Source: Bacillota bacterium (lineage in GTDB: Bacteria > Bacillota > Clostridia > Saccharofermentanales > Fastidiosipilaceae). From it: 18,486 bases of DNA. The notes below the pieces were generated by a model, which worked only from the letters and a program-made list of their open reading frames with translations, was not told where the DNA came from and made no database searches. The stretch covers positions 1 through 18,486 of the forward strand of contig JAEZVR010000067.1 in assembly GCA_023420715.1 (NCBI GenBank), given 5' to 3'. Position 1 is the stretch's first letter. The number at the start of each line of letters is the position of its first letter. The position numbers and the translations under genes are program-made. Below, in pieces: positions 8,982 to 15,822 of the stretch.

Positions 8982-9000
8982 TTTTTATGCAGCATAAAAA
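8982..9000. promoter_or_regulatory. Near-perfect palindrome in the gap leader, possible operator
   Basis: TTTTTATGC and GCATAAAAA form 9-bp arms around a single central base. It lies between the putative gap -10 (9030-9035) and the gap start (8937), so about 25-45 bases inside the transcript. This position suits a repressor that blocks elongation, but no regulator gene is present in the window and the role is inferred. Confidence 0.4.
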
Positions 9001-9029
9001 ACTGGCAGAAATCGCTCCAATTGCACATA

Positions 9030-9035
9030 ATTATA
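9030..9035 (-). promoter_or_regulatory. Putative -10 element of the gap operon
   Basis: The minus strand reads TTCGTGTATAATTATG, with a perfect TATAAT at 9030-9035. No convincing -35 occurs at 16-18 bases. The leader would be about 85 bases. The same ten bases TTCGTGTATA precede the surface protein gene (4642-4651). Confidence 0.5.
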
Positions 9036-9077
9036 CACGAACAACCTAAAAAAAGTGATTCTTTTGTGCGGTTTATC

Positions 9078-9085
9078 TATAAAAT
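9078..9085 (+). promoter_or_regulatory. Putative -10 element of deoC
   Basis: TATAAAAT occurs on the plus strand about 65 bases before the deoC start, in the region shared with the divergent gap promoter. No good -35 is seen, so the call rests on position and the hexamer only. Confidence 0.35.
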
Positions 9086-9150
9086 TGCCCAAAAAACACG
9101 AATCAACAAACTGACCTCAGCATCACATGAATCAGAGCAAGGAGATTCAA

Positions 9151-9894
9151 ATGACTTTATCCGACTTATATCAATACATCGATCACACCAACCTGTCGCC
9201 AACCGCCACGGTCGACGACATCAATCAATTGCATCAAGAGGCCCTACAGTGTGGCTGTCCAGCGATTTGCATTCCGCCTGCATACGTTGCCCATGCCCAT
9301 TGGCTTAATATTCAGGCAACGTCTAAACACCAGCTCATTGCCGATGTGCCCTTGTCAGACAACGTCTTGTCTCGGCTGCCTGCCATCTGCACCGTCATCG
9401 GGTTCCCGCTCGGATACGACACCACAGAAACCAAAGTTTCTGCCGCCAAAAGTGCCATTGCGGATGGCGCAACCGAAATCGATGTGGTGATCAACCTCGG
9501 CGCGGTCAAAAGCGGCAATTGGACAGCCATTCAAGATGAACTCGACCTATTGCGCAAAATAACAGCGGATCACATCCTAAAAGTGATCATCGAAACCTGC
9601 TATTTGGATACCGCAGAAATCATCAAACTCTGCCGCATTGTCAGCGAAATTGGCGCAGATTACATCAAAACGTCAACAGGTTTTGGTACTGCCGGCGCTC
9701 AGCTGGAACACATCTTATTATTTAAGGAGCATTGTGCACCCGAGGTCAAAATAAAAGCGGCTGGCGGTATCCGTACCGTAGAAGATATTCAGGCTTTTGT
9801 CCAGGCTGGCTGTGATCGCATTGGCTCAAGTTCCGGTCTGCTCGCCATCCGCAAGGCGATCCAAACAACAGCGTCTTTGGGAGGATGTTTATGA
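9151..9894 (+). CDS. deoC: Deoxyribose-phosphate aldolase
   Basis: This 247-residue class I aldolase splits 2-deoxyribose-5-phosphate into glyceraldehyde-3-phosphate and acetaldehyde (EC 4.1.2.4), the last step of deoxynucleoside breakdown. YIDHTNLSP at 9-17 is the family N-terminus. EIDVVIN (109-115) holds the conserved Asp112, YIKTSTGF (171-178) the Schiff-base Lys173, and IKAAGGIRT (201-209) the assisting Lys202, corresponding to Asp102, Lys167 and Lys201 of the E. coli enzyme. AAGGAG (9139-9144) lies 6 bases before ATG 9151, which selects this start over the in-frame ATG at 9127. The TGA overlaps the next ATG (ATGA). Its product feeds the GAPDH/PGK pair encoded divergently. Confidence 0.95.
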   Translation: MTLSDLYQYIDHTNLSPTATVDDINQLHQEALQCGCPAICIPPAYVAHAHWLNIQATSKHQLIADVPLSDNVLSRLPAICTVIGFPLGYDTTETKVSAAKSAIADGATEIDVVINLGAVKSGNWTAIQDELDLLRKITADHILKVIIETCYLDTAEIIKLCRIVSEIGADYIKTSTGFGTAGAQLEHILLFKEHCAPEVKIKAAGGIRTVEDIQAFVQAGCDRIGSSSGLLAIRKAIQTTASLGGCL

Positions 9895-11564
9895 TTCAAT
9901 TCGGCACAGCTGGTCTGAGGGGACCGATCGCATCTGGCGAAAATGGCATGAATACAGATACCGTTGCTCTGGCCACTTTGGGAATTGCCACTTGGCTTGG
10001 TTGCCCCCACCCAAAAAATCAGGATACCGCAAGTGATGTCGAGTCAGCGCCAAAATTTGTCTTAGGCTATGATGCCCGCCATCAGTCGGATCGATTTGCC
10101 CGGCTAGCCGCGGCCTTGCTAGCGCATCACGGAATAGACGTCCACCTCTTTGACAATCTATGCCCCACACCGCAACTCGTCTTTGCCATTGAAGCAATTG
10201 GCGCACAAGGTGGGGGAATCATCACCGCTTCACATAATCCAAAAACAGATAATGGCTACAAGGTCTACAACGCCAACGGTATTCAAATCGGTTCGGACGA
10301 AGCCAAGATCATTGCTACGGCAATGGCGGATGCCCTGCAAAGTTTCACAGCAAGCGACAAAATGGCAAGCCAAGCGGTATTTCAAGGAAAAGATTGGGGC
10401 GTCATGTATCAGCACTATCTCAATCGAGGGCGCATCCATTTAATTGGCGAAAACCAATCAAACGCCTATTGCCAGTATGTCCATCAGCTGTGGACCTTGC
10501 CTGGAAATCCAAAGCAAATCCGCATTGTTTATACCCCTGTCCATGGGGTTGGCGGTGTGGTCTTGCCGAGCATTTTGTCCGAAGCTGGTTTTACACAAGT
10601 CATGCTGGAACCGCATCAAAGCAAACCAAACGGAGATTTTCCGACCGCACCTGTTCCCAATCCAGAACTCCCCAATGTCATGAGTTTGGCAATCAGCTAC
10701 GCCAAACAAGAAGATGCCGACCTTGTTTTGGGCACAGATCCAGATGCTGATCGCGCGGTTGTCGCACTCAAAAAAACCGACGGAAACTATCAGCTACTAA
10801 CCGGGAATGAATTGGGTGCGCTTTTGCTTCAATTACTCATTTGGCAAGCAAAAAAACAAAACAAAGACCTCCGTCGCTTTGCCATCATTAAATCGATTGT
10901 GACCGATGATTTTGGCGCCGCACTTGCCCGCCAAAACGGCATGGAAGTCCATACCACCCTAACAGGATTTAAAAATATCTGCGGCCTAATCCCTCAGATT
11001 CAAGAATCAGGAAAATCGGTTTTAATGGGATACGAAGAAAGCATTGGATACGCTTTTGGCGAGCGTCTAAAAGATAAAGATGGTCTTGCCGCCTGTCGTA
11101 TTCTGGCAGGTGCCGCCGCAACCCTACAAGAAGAAAATCTGACCCTGTGGTCCATTTATGAAACGTTGCGCCAAAGCCTGGGCTATTACGTCTCTCAAAC
11201 CTTGAACCGCCATCTTGAAGCAAACGAAATGGAACAAGTGATAACTGCCTTTAAATCGTCACCCATCGAAAGATTAAACGAAGCGCATTGTTGCTGTATT
11301 TATGATGTTGCAGTTGGCGAAAAACACAGCCGACGAGCCGATGGGCGTTGGGAGACCTCATCTTTTGATTTTCCAAACCAGAACCTGCTCATCTTTGAAT
11401 ATGAAGATGGATGCCGTCTAGCCTTAAGACCCTCGGGTACAGAACCAAAACTCAAATGTTATTGTCAAGCCCACGATATGGATGAACAAACCGCCATTTC
11501 CAAGCTCGATTGTCTTGTCAAAGCAGTTGAATCCAAACTTTTGCCTTGGCAAAAAAACACTTAG
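9891..11564 (+). CDS. Alpha-D-phosphohexomutase family enzyme, probably phosphopentomutase/phosphoglucomutase (PGM2-like)
   Basis: This 557-residue enzyme moves phosphate between C1 and C5/C6 of a sugar phosphate. FGTAGLRG at 4-11 is the N-terminal family motif. TASHNPK (112-118) carries the phosphoserine Ser114. DPDADR (282-287) is the magnesium loop, GYEESIG (379-385) the sugar-binding loop, and RPSGTEPK near the C-terminus the phosphate-binding loop. Family length is typical (550-600). GGGAGG (9879-9884) is six bases before ATG 9891, so this start is preferred over ATG 9885. Overlap with deoC suggests that its physiological substrate is (deoxy)ribose-1-phosphate, as in nucleoside catabolism. 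PGM2-type enzymes can act on both pentose and hexose phosphates, so a phosphoglucomutase role is equally possible from sequence alone. Confidence 0.88.
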   Translation: MIQFGTAGLRGPIASGENGMNTDTVALATLGIATWLGCPHPKNQDTASDVESAPKFVLGYDARHQSDRFARLAAALLAHHGIDVHLFDNLCPTPQLVFAIEAIGAQGGGIITASHNPKTDNGYKVYNANGIQIGSDEAKIIATAMADALQSFTASDKMASQAVFQGKDWGVMYQHYLNRGRIHLIGENQSNAYCQYVHQLWTLPGNPKQIRIVYTPVHGVGGVVLPSILSEAGFTQVMLEPHQSKPNGDFPTAPVPNPELPNVMSLAISYAKQEDADLVLGTDPDADRAVVALKKTDGNYQLLTGNELGALLLQLLIWQAKKQNKDLRRFAIIKSIVTDDFGAALARQNGMEVHTTLTGFKNICGLIPQIQESGKSVLMGYEESIGYAFGERLKDKDGLAACRILAGAAATLQEENLTLWSIYETLRQSLGYYVSQTLNRHLEANEMEQVITAFKSSPIERLNEAHCCCIYDVAVGEKHSRRADGRWETSSFDFPNQNLLIFEYEDGCRLALRPSGTEPKLKCYCQAHDMDEQTAISKLDCLVKAVESKLLPWQKNT

Positions 11565-11576
11565 AACCAAACCTAG

Positions 11577-11650
11577 AAAACCTCCCATGCCTTGGATTGT
11601 TGTTTTCTGTGTCCAAGAAATGGGAGGCAGTTCACAAAGGGAGGCTTTTT
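11577..11650. terminator. Bidirectional terminator between the phosphomutase and thiY
   Basis: CCTCCCAT (11581-11588) pairs with ATGGGAGG (11620-11627), and an inner TTGGA/TCCAA stem follows after a 3-base internal loop. On the minus strand the hairpin runs into TTTTCT, so it ends thiY transcripts. On the plus strand a second GGGAGG copy (11639-11644) followed by CTTTTT could pair with the same CCTCCC arm and end the phosphomutase transcript. Confidence 0.8.
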
Positions 11651-11666
11651 ATAACCTCAATTCAAT

Positions 11667-12734
11667 TTAAGGCAGCAAATTCACAACCAACTCGTCCGGA
11701 TCAATGGTTTTGGGGATCAACCCACCGGCTTGCAGCCATTCCATCGTGCGTTGCCATGCCGCTTTATCCTGAGATAAAAATGGAGACCCAGGCTTTGCCA
11801 TCGCTGGCAGGAGCATATCCAAACTTTGTTTTTCAACCGATCGACTCAAAGGAAAAGCCTCTGCTTCCTGATTTTCTAACAAGACATCTAAAGCCTTTTC
11901 TGGGTCTTTCTGAACCGCTTCAAAACCTTTTTGACAAGCTTTCAAAAACCTTGTGTACAAGTCTTTTTTGTTCTTCAAATGATCTTCTCCTGTCACTAAG
12001 ACCATTTCGCTGATGGCCGGTACACCATGGTCTGTCGGATGCAAAATATTGACGTCAAATCCTTTTTCCTTCAGCACAGGCACTTCATGATTGACCATAC
12101 AACCTGCCACAACATCGACTTGACCCGTGGTGAGCGCCGTCAATAAGTCAAACCCGACATCTTGCATCGTATATTGCTGTATTTTTTCACCCGTACTTTT
12201 TGTCATGGTCTGCAACACCAGCTCATCCAGCGGTCGAGAAGCATGACCAACCGTTTTTCCTTCAAGATCATCCACCGTTTGAATATTTTTCTCTTTAAGG
12301 GACAACATCACACTGAGCGGATCTTGTGTCACACTACCAATCACCTGAATGGGCACATTTTCTTTAATTTTTGCCACCAAAACATCTGCTGGATAATACA
12401 ATCCGATATCTGCTTTTCCTGCGGCCGGCATGGTTAAGGCATCATTTGGATTCGCCGGAAATTGAATCGCCAAGTCAATCCCTTCTGCTTTAAAAAAACC
12501 CTGATCTCTTGCGGTATACAAAAAACTATGAATGGCATTTGGATACCAATCCAAAACCACACGGACTGTTTCCAATTGCTCCGATGGTTTATCCATAGAG
12601 GCATGTTGAGACAAAGCCGCAGAAGCATCTGATCCTGCCGTTTGGGGCGCAGATCCACAGCTTGTCAAGGCGGGCAATAGACCCAAGCAAATGGCAAAGC
12701 TTAAAAGACTGCGTCTCTTCAAAAATCGTTTCAT
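11667..12734 (-). CDS. thiY: Thiamine-precursor ABC transporter, substrate-binding lipoprotein (NMT1/THI5-like)
   Basis: This 355-residue protein would capture a thiamine pyrimidine precursor (HMP or formylaminopyrimidine) outside the membrane. The N-terminus is a lipoprotein signal: MKRFLKRR, a hydrophobic stretch, then LTSC with the lipidated Cys26. After a Ser/Ala-rich linker, RVVLDWYPNAIHSFLYTA matches the start of the NMT1/THI5-like fold, and DLLTALTTGQVDVVAGCM lies in the second lobe. AAAGGAG (12740-12746) lies 5 bases before ATG 12734; an in-frame TTG at 12749 overlaps that site and is rejected. It is the last gene of the transporter operon, 95 bases after the permease gene, and is followed by a terminator. 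The exact ligand cannot be read from sequence; the TPP riboswitch upstream is the main support for a thiamine role. Confidence 0.87.
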   Translation of the reverse strand: MKRFLKRRSLLSFAICLGLLPALTSCGSAPQTAGSDASAALSQHASMDKPSEQLETVRVVLDWYPNAIHSFLYTARDQGFFKAEGIDLAIQFPANPNDALTMPAAGKADIGLYYPADVLVAKIKENVPIQVIGSVTQDPLSVMLSLKEKNIQTVDDLEGKTVGHASRPLDELVLQTMTKSTGEKIQQYTMQDVGFDLLTALTTGQVDVVAGCMVNHEVPVLKEKGFDVNILHPTDHGVPAISEMVLVTGEDHLKNKKDLYTRFLKACQKGFEAVQKDPEKALDVLLENQEAEAFPLSRSVEKQSLDMLLPAMAKPGSPFLSQDKAAWQRTMEWLQAGGLIPKTIDPDELVVNLLP

Positions 12735-12829
12735 ATATTCTCCTTTCAAAACCGATCATCGGTTAATCCCGACACTCATGATGGTCATGCAATATCTGAC
12801 CATTTGTATCGATCACGCTTGGCGCACCA

Positions 12830-13684
12830 TTACACATCGCCAACCTGCCAACGAATCGTCATTCTTTGCGCCAAAGTTAAGCCTTTGACACATAAGATCG
12901 CGACAATCGATAAAATGACGACTGGCGCAAAAACACCCGCACCATCGAGCTGAGTAATCATTCGCTTGCTAAAATAGCCCAACCCTTTATTCCCGCCGAG
13001 CCACTCAGCAATGGCAGCAGCAATGAGACTCCACGGCACAGCCATCTTTAAAGCAGCAAAGAAAAATGGAAGGGCATGTGGTATTTTGAGTTTCAATAAA
13101 ACTTGCGTGGGTTTGGCATCTAAGGTTAAAAAATATTCAACCTGCTCTTTTTTGACAGAACAGAGACCCTCATGCAAATTAATCACAATCGGGAAAAATG
13201 TCATTAAAACCGTCACCAAAACCTTGCTCCATATGCCATATCCCAGCCATAAAACAAAGAGAGGCGCAATGGCTGTTGTGGGAATGGTTTGAGAGCCTAC
13301 CACAATCGGATAAAAGGCCCGTTGAGCCCAAATAAACTCTCCCATGAGTACCGCTAAAAGGCTTCCAAAACCAATCGATATCGCCAATCCGATACCTGCC
13401 ACCGCTGCAGTTGCCGGCAAATGCACCCCAAACAAGGCCGCTTTCCATGCCCAAATCGTCTTTAGAACACCAATCGGCGAAGGAAGGATATAAGGTTTTG
13501 CAATCCACATCGCCAAGAGCTGCCAAAAAATCAAACAAGCAAGCATCACCAAAGCCGGTAACCATTTAGATAAGCCCGTCACAGGTTGTTCTGCACGTGC
13601 AAACCGTTTTAGTTGACGTTGTTTTGCCCGCTGAATCGATCGAATTTGACTTGGACTTTTTGTCGAGGATCTATGCCAGCTCAT
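12830..13684 (-). CDS. thiX: Thiamine-precursor ABC transporter, permease
   Basis: This 284-residue integral membrane protein belongs to the binding-protein-dependent permease family (SsuC/TauC/ThiX type). A basic N-terminal tail of about 40 residues precedes the first helix (WLPALVMLACLIFWQLLAM). About five further hydrophobic segments follow, through VVILSIVAILCVKGL near the end. The cytoplasmic coupling loop is visible as TLDAKPTQVLLKLKIPHALP, the EAA-type motif that contacts the ATPase. The ATG at 13684 overlaps the ATPase stop (ATGA), with AGGAGG six bases upstream. Confidence 0.9.
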   Translation of the reverse strand: MSWHRSSTKSPSQIRSIQRAKQRQLKRFARAEQPVTGLSKWLPALVMLACLIFWQLLAMWIAKPYILPSPIGVLKTIWAWKAALFGVHLPATAAVAGIGLAISIGFGSLLAVLMGEFIWAQRAFYPIVVGSQTIPTTAIAPLFVLWLGYGIWSKVLVTVLMTFFPIVINLHEGLCSVKKEQVEYFLTLDAKPTQVLLKLKIPHALPFFFAALKMAVPWSLIAAAIAEWLGGNKGLGYFSKRMITQLDGAGVFAPVVILSIVAILCVKGLTLAQRMTIRWQVGDV

Positions 13685-14493
13685 TGCACACCTCCTAAAG
13701 ACTGCTCCTGCAAAAAGCCATCTTTAAAACGATCCAGTTTTAATGCCGTTAAAATCTGATGCTTGATGGCTTGCGCCTGTGGCAAACCCAAAATATTCGC
13801 TTGTCTTGGAAAATCAAAAGGCACGTCAACCGTCATAAGCGACGTAATACAACCTGTCTGTTCATCTGGCACCATGACCAAAATGCGCTGACTTAAATAA
13901 ATCGCTTCATCCACATCGTGCGTAACCAATAAAATCGTTTTGGGTTCTTCGTACCATTGAAGCATCAGCCAATTTTCGAGCTGTCGTTTGGTCAGTGCAT
14001 CGAGCGCACTAAAAGGCTCATCTAATAAAAGGGTTTCGTGACCTGTAATTAAGGTACGGCAAAAAGAAACCCGCTGACGCATCCCCCCCGACAATTCCGA
14101 GGGACGGTGATCAGACCATTTGGCAAGCCCGACGTGTTCCAACAAAGCCATCGCTCTGGCCTGGCGTTCTTTCTGGCTGACACCAGCGAGTTCCAGCGGC
14201 AGAGCCACATTCTGCCAAATATTTCGCCAGGGCAACAAGATATCTTTTTGTGGCATAAATGCACACGACGAAGGATCGCCATATTGCATGTGTCGATCTC
14301 GATAATAAATTTCACCCGTTTGAATACGCTCTAAACCATTGAGTAAGCGAAATAAGGTGCTTTTGCCACAACCACTTGGTCCGATGATTGAAATAAAGGT
14401 ATTCGGCTCAACATCAAAACTGACATGCTGAAACAACCAGCGATCGGTATAAGAAAAAGAAACATCTCGAAAAGAAATCTGTGGCTGTGTCAT
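13681..14493 (-). CDS. thiZ: Thiamine-precursor ABC transporter, ATP-binding protein
   Basis: This 270-residue ATPase powers the transporter. Walker A is GPSGCGKST (38-46), the Q-loop Gln is at 82, the signature is LSGGMRQR (134-141), Walker B is LLLDEP (155-160), the D-loop is SALD (162-165) and the switch His is at 192. It belongs to the nitrate/sulfonate/taurine-type ATPases used by NMT1-like systems. The ATG at 14493 is chosen because the residues just before the first strand (QISFRDVSFSY) match the family length and an AGAAAG lies six bases upstream. In-frame ATG 14511 and GTG 14541 lack a ribosome site. It is the first gene after the TPP riboswitch and terminator. Confidence 0.88.
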   Translation of the reverse strand: MTQPQISFRDVSFSYTDRWLFQHVSFDVEPNTFISIIGPSGCGKSTLFRLLNGLERIQTGEIYYRDRHMQYGDPSSCAFMPQKDILLPWRNIWQNVALPLELAGVSQKERQARAMALLEHVGLAKWSDHRPSELSGGMRQRVSFCRTLITGHETLLLDEPFSALDALTKRQLENWLMLQWYEEPKTILLVTHDVDEAIYLSQRILVMVPDEQTGCITSLMTVDVPFDFPRQANILGLPQAQAIKHQILTALKLDRFKDGFLQEQSLGGVQ

Positions 14494-14547
14494 ATGGGTC
14501 TTTCTGCTCATCTGTTCAGACTGGACAAGCCCACAAAGCACGTCATC

Positions 14548-14577
14548 AAAAAACGCGCTACCAACAAGGTAACGCGT
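14548..14577 (-). terminator. Riboswitch expression-platform terminator
   Basis: On the minus strand ACGCGTTACC and GGTAGCGCGT form a 10-bp stem (one G-T pair) with a TTGTT loop, followed by a run of six T. It begins five bases after the riboswitch and ends about 55 bases before the ATPase start, so control is probably by premature termination when the ligand is bound. The competing antiterminator pairing was not resolved by eye. Confidence 0.88.
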
Positions 14578-14582
14578 TGCTC

Positions 14583-14677
14583 GTCAAATCCCTGCGCTGG
14601 CATGATCCAATCAGGTTCCACGGATTAAGATCGCTTTAGATCTCCTCTCAGCTCGCTTGCGCAAACACTCCGTCGAC
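14583..14677 (-). ncRNA. TPP riboswitch (THI element)
   Basis: The minus strand contains the two conserved boxes of the thiamine-diphosphate aptamer: GCTGAGAGG in the first half, and GAACCTGAT, then ATGCCAGCGCAGGGA, in the second half. A short P3 stem (GAGATC/GATCTT) separates the boxes, and the GTCGA/TTGAC ends can form P1. Binding of thiamine diphosphate should favour the terminator just downstream and switch off the transporter operon. Confidence 0.95.
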
Positions 14678-14712
14678 TCATTTGTATATTATTTTCTCAA
14701 AAATACTGTTTT

Positions 14713-14741
14713 ATTCTAGCCCTTCCGAGGCCTTTTTTCAA
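14713..14741 (-). promoter_or_regulatory. thiZ: Sigma-A promoter of the riboswitch-thiZXY operon
   Basis: TTGAAA (14736-14741) and TAGAAT (14713-14718) are separated by exactly 17 bases on the minus strand, each matching the consensus at five of six positions (TTGACA, TATAAT). Transcription would start near 14706, about 30 bases before the riboswitch. The -35 lies only eight bases past the stop of the preceding zinc-ribbon gene. Confidence 0.8.
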
Positions 14742-14748
14742 GAACGCT

Positions 14749-15720
14749 TTAATGCTGTCCTTTGGGATCTTTTATCATAAAGCCCTGTACATCCTGAAAC
14801 TTAACGATATACCACTGGTTACCATAACCTTTAACGGTTTCACCTTCGACGACACCCAATACTTGAACCTGTGCACCCTTAGGTACAACCGTGAGTTTTT
14901 GTGCACCACGCTTTGGCTCTGCACGCATCACATAACCCTCTGACGCCTGAATGGTCAACATCACTTCGGGGGGCAGGGTCATTTCTGTGGCAGGTTTTTC
15001 TGAAGCTTCAACAGAAGATGGCGTTGGCGCAGCCGTTATTTGAGTCGGCGGCGGTTGAGTGGCTTCGGAAAAAGTCGGAGCCGAAAAGCTCGCTAAAGAT
15101 GGCGGCAGGGCAGATTGCCTTGTCGGAATAGACGTCGATGACGCATAGCCCGAAAACTGCTTACCTTCTGGAAGCGGCGGCTGATCCATTAGGTTTTTAA
15201 TGACGTGGACAATGGCCAAAACAACGGCAAGGGCAACAATGGCTAATGCCAATGTCAGAATCAATCGCCCTGTATGAAATCTCGGCCTTGGGGCGTCATA
15301 ATCTTCAAAATCATACTCAGGATCGTCGTCAATGACAGGTGGGCGATAATACTGCTGGCGTTGCATGCCTGGCGCTTGTCGGCGTTGTGGTGCAAAACCC
15401 GCCTGATCATCCCGCTCACGCTGAGGCCGCGATTGCCTGGACGGATCATCCGATGAATCTGTTAAATCCACATAATAACTCTTTTTTTGACCCTCAGGCG
15501 CATAAGCCGAACGATACGGTGTATGAGCGGGCGATTGATTTTGGGAAGCGACAACAGGTCGAATCAATTGCGCGCCACATTGCCTGCATTGCCCATTTGT
15601 TGTCGGATTGATACAACCGCAATTTGTGCAGGATACCTCTGTTCGTCGCAACGGATAACCACAATTGGTACAGAATTTTGCTGAATCTGCATTTGGGTGC
15701 TGACAGTTTGGGCAGTGCAC
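14749..15720 (-). CDS. Membrane protein with two zinc ribbons and an extracellular SH3-like domain
   Basis: This 323-residue protein has no recognised specific function. Residues 1-50 hold two CxxC...CxxC zinc ribbons (Cys 3, 6, 17, 20 and Cys 31, 34, 45, 48). A Gln/Arg/Asp/Pro-rich, probably disordered segment runs to about 150. One transmembrane helix follows at about 153-174 (LILTLALAIVALAVVLAIV). A Ser/Thr/Pro-rich linker (190-250) leads to an SH3-like/SH3b-type domain at about 252-318, with YVMRAEPKRGAQKLTVVPKG and QWYIVKFQDVQGFM. The expected topology is zinc ribbons inside and SH3 domain outside, which would suit a wall- or stress-sensing role (inference). The GTG start at 15720 is chosen because AGGAGG (15726-15731) lies five bases upstream; longer in-frame starts at 15756 and 15771 have no ribosome site. 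It is divergent from the next gene. Confidence 0.85.
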   Translation of the reverse strand: MHCPNCQHPNADSAKFCTNCGYPLRRTEVSCTNCGCINPTTNGQCRQCGAQLIRPVVASQNQSPAHTPYRSAYAPEGQKKSYYVDLTDSSDDPSRQSRPQRERDDQAGFAPQRRQAPGMQRQQYYRPPVIDDDPEYDFEDYDAPRPRFHTGRLILTLALAIVALAVVLAIVHVIKNLMDQPPLPEGKQFSGYASSTSIPTRQSALPPSLASFSAPTFSEATQPPPTQITAAPTPSSVEASEKPATEMTLPPEVMLTIQASEGYVMRAEPKRGAQKLTVVPKGAQVQVLGVVEGETVKGYGNQWYIVKFQDVQGFMIKDPKGQH

Positions 15721-15725
15721 AGAAT

Positions 15726-15731
15726 CCTCCT
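15726..15731 (-). promoter_or_regulatory. Ribosome binding site that selects a GTG start
   Basis: A full AGGAGG sits five bases before GTG 15720 and inside the longer open frame. It fixes the N-terminus at MHCPNC, placing the first zinc-ribbon cysteine at residue 3. Confidence 0.8.
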
Positions 15732-15775
15732 GAAAATAAAAATAGATTGAAGTCATTTTATCACATCCCATTCGC

Positions 15776-15781
15776 TATAAT
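15776..15781 (+). promoter_or_regulatory. Putative -10 of the kinase-like/phosphoribosyltransferase pair
   Basis: A perfect TATAAT lies 41 bases before the ATG at 15823. No convincing -35 is found 16-18 bases upstream; a TTGAAG is 23 bases away. The same short region must also hold the promoter for the divergent zinc-ribbon gene. Confidence 0.45.
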
Positions 15782-15822
15782 AGAAATGTTATTGTGTCTC
15801 AACCTCAAACTTGGAGGTTATT

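Noticed and set aside
12735..12829. Small gene between the permease and lipoprotein genes
   Set aside because: The only frame starting at the permease stop ends after five codons; the gap is a plain leader for thiY.
14511..14541. Longer N-terminus of the transporter ATPase (GTG 14541 or ATG 14511)
   Set aside because: No ribosome site precedes either codon, and the extra residues lie before the usual start of the ATPase domain.
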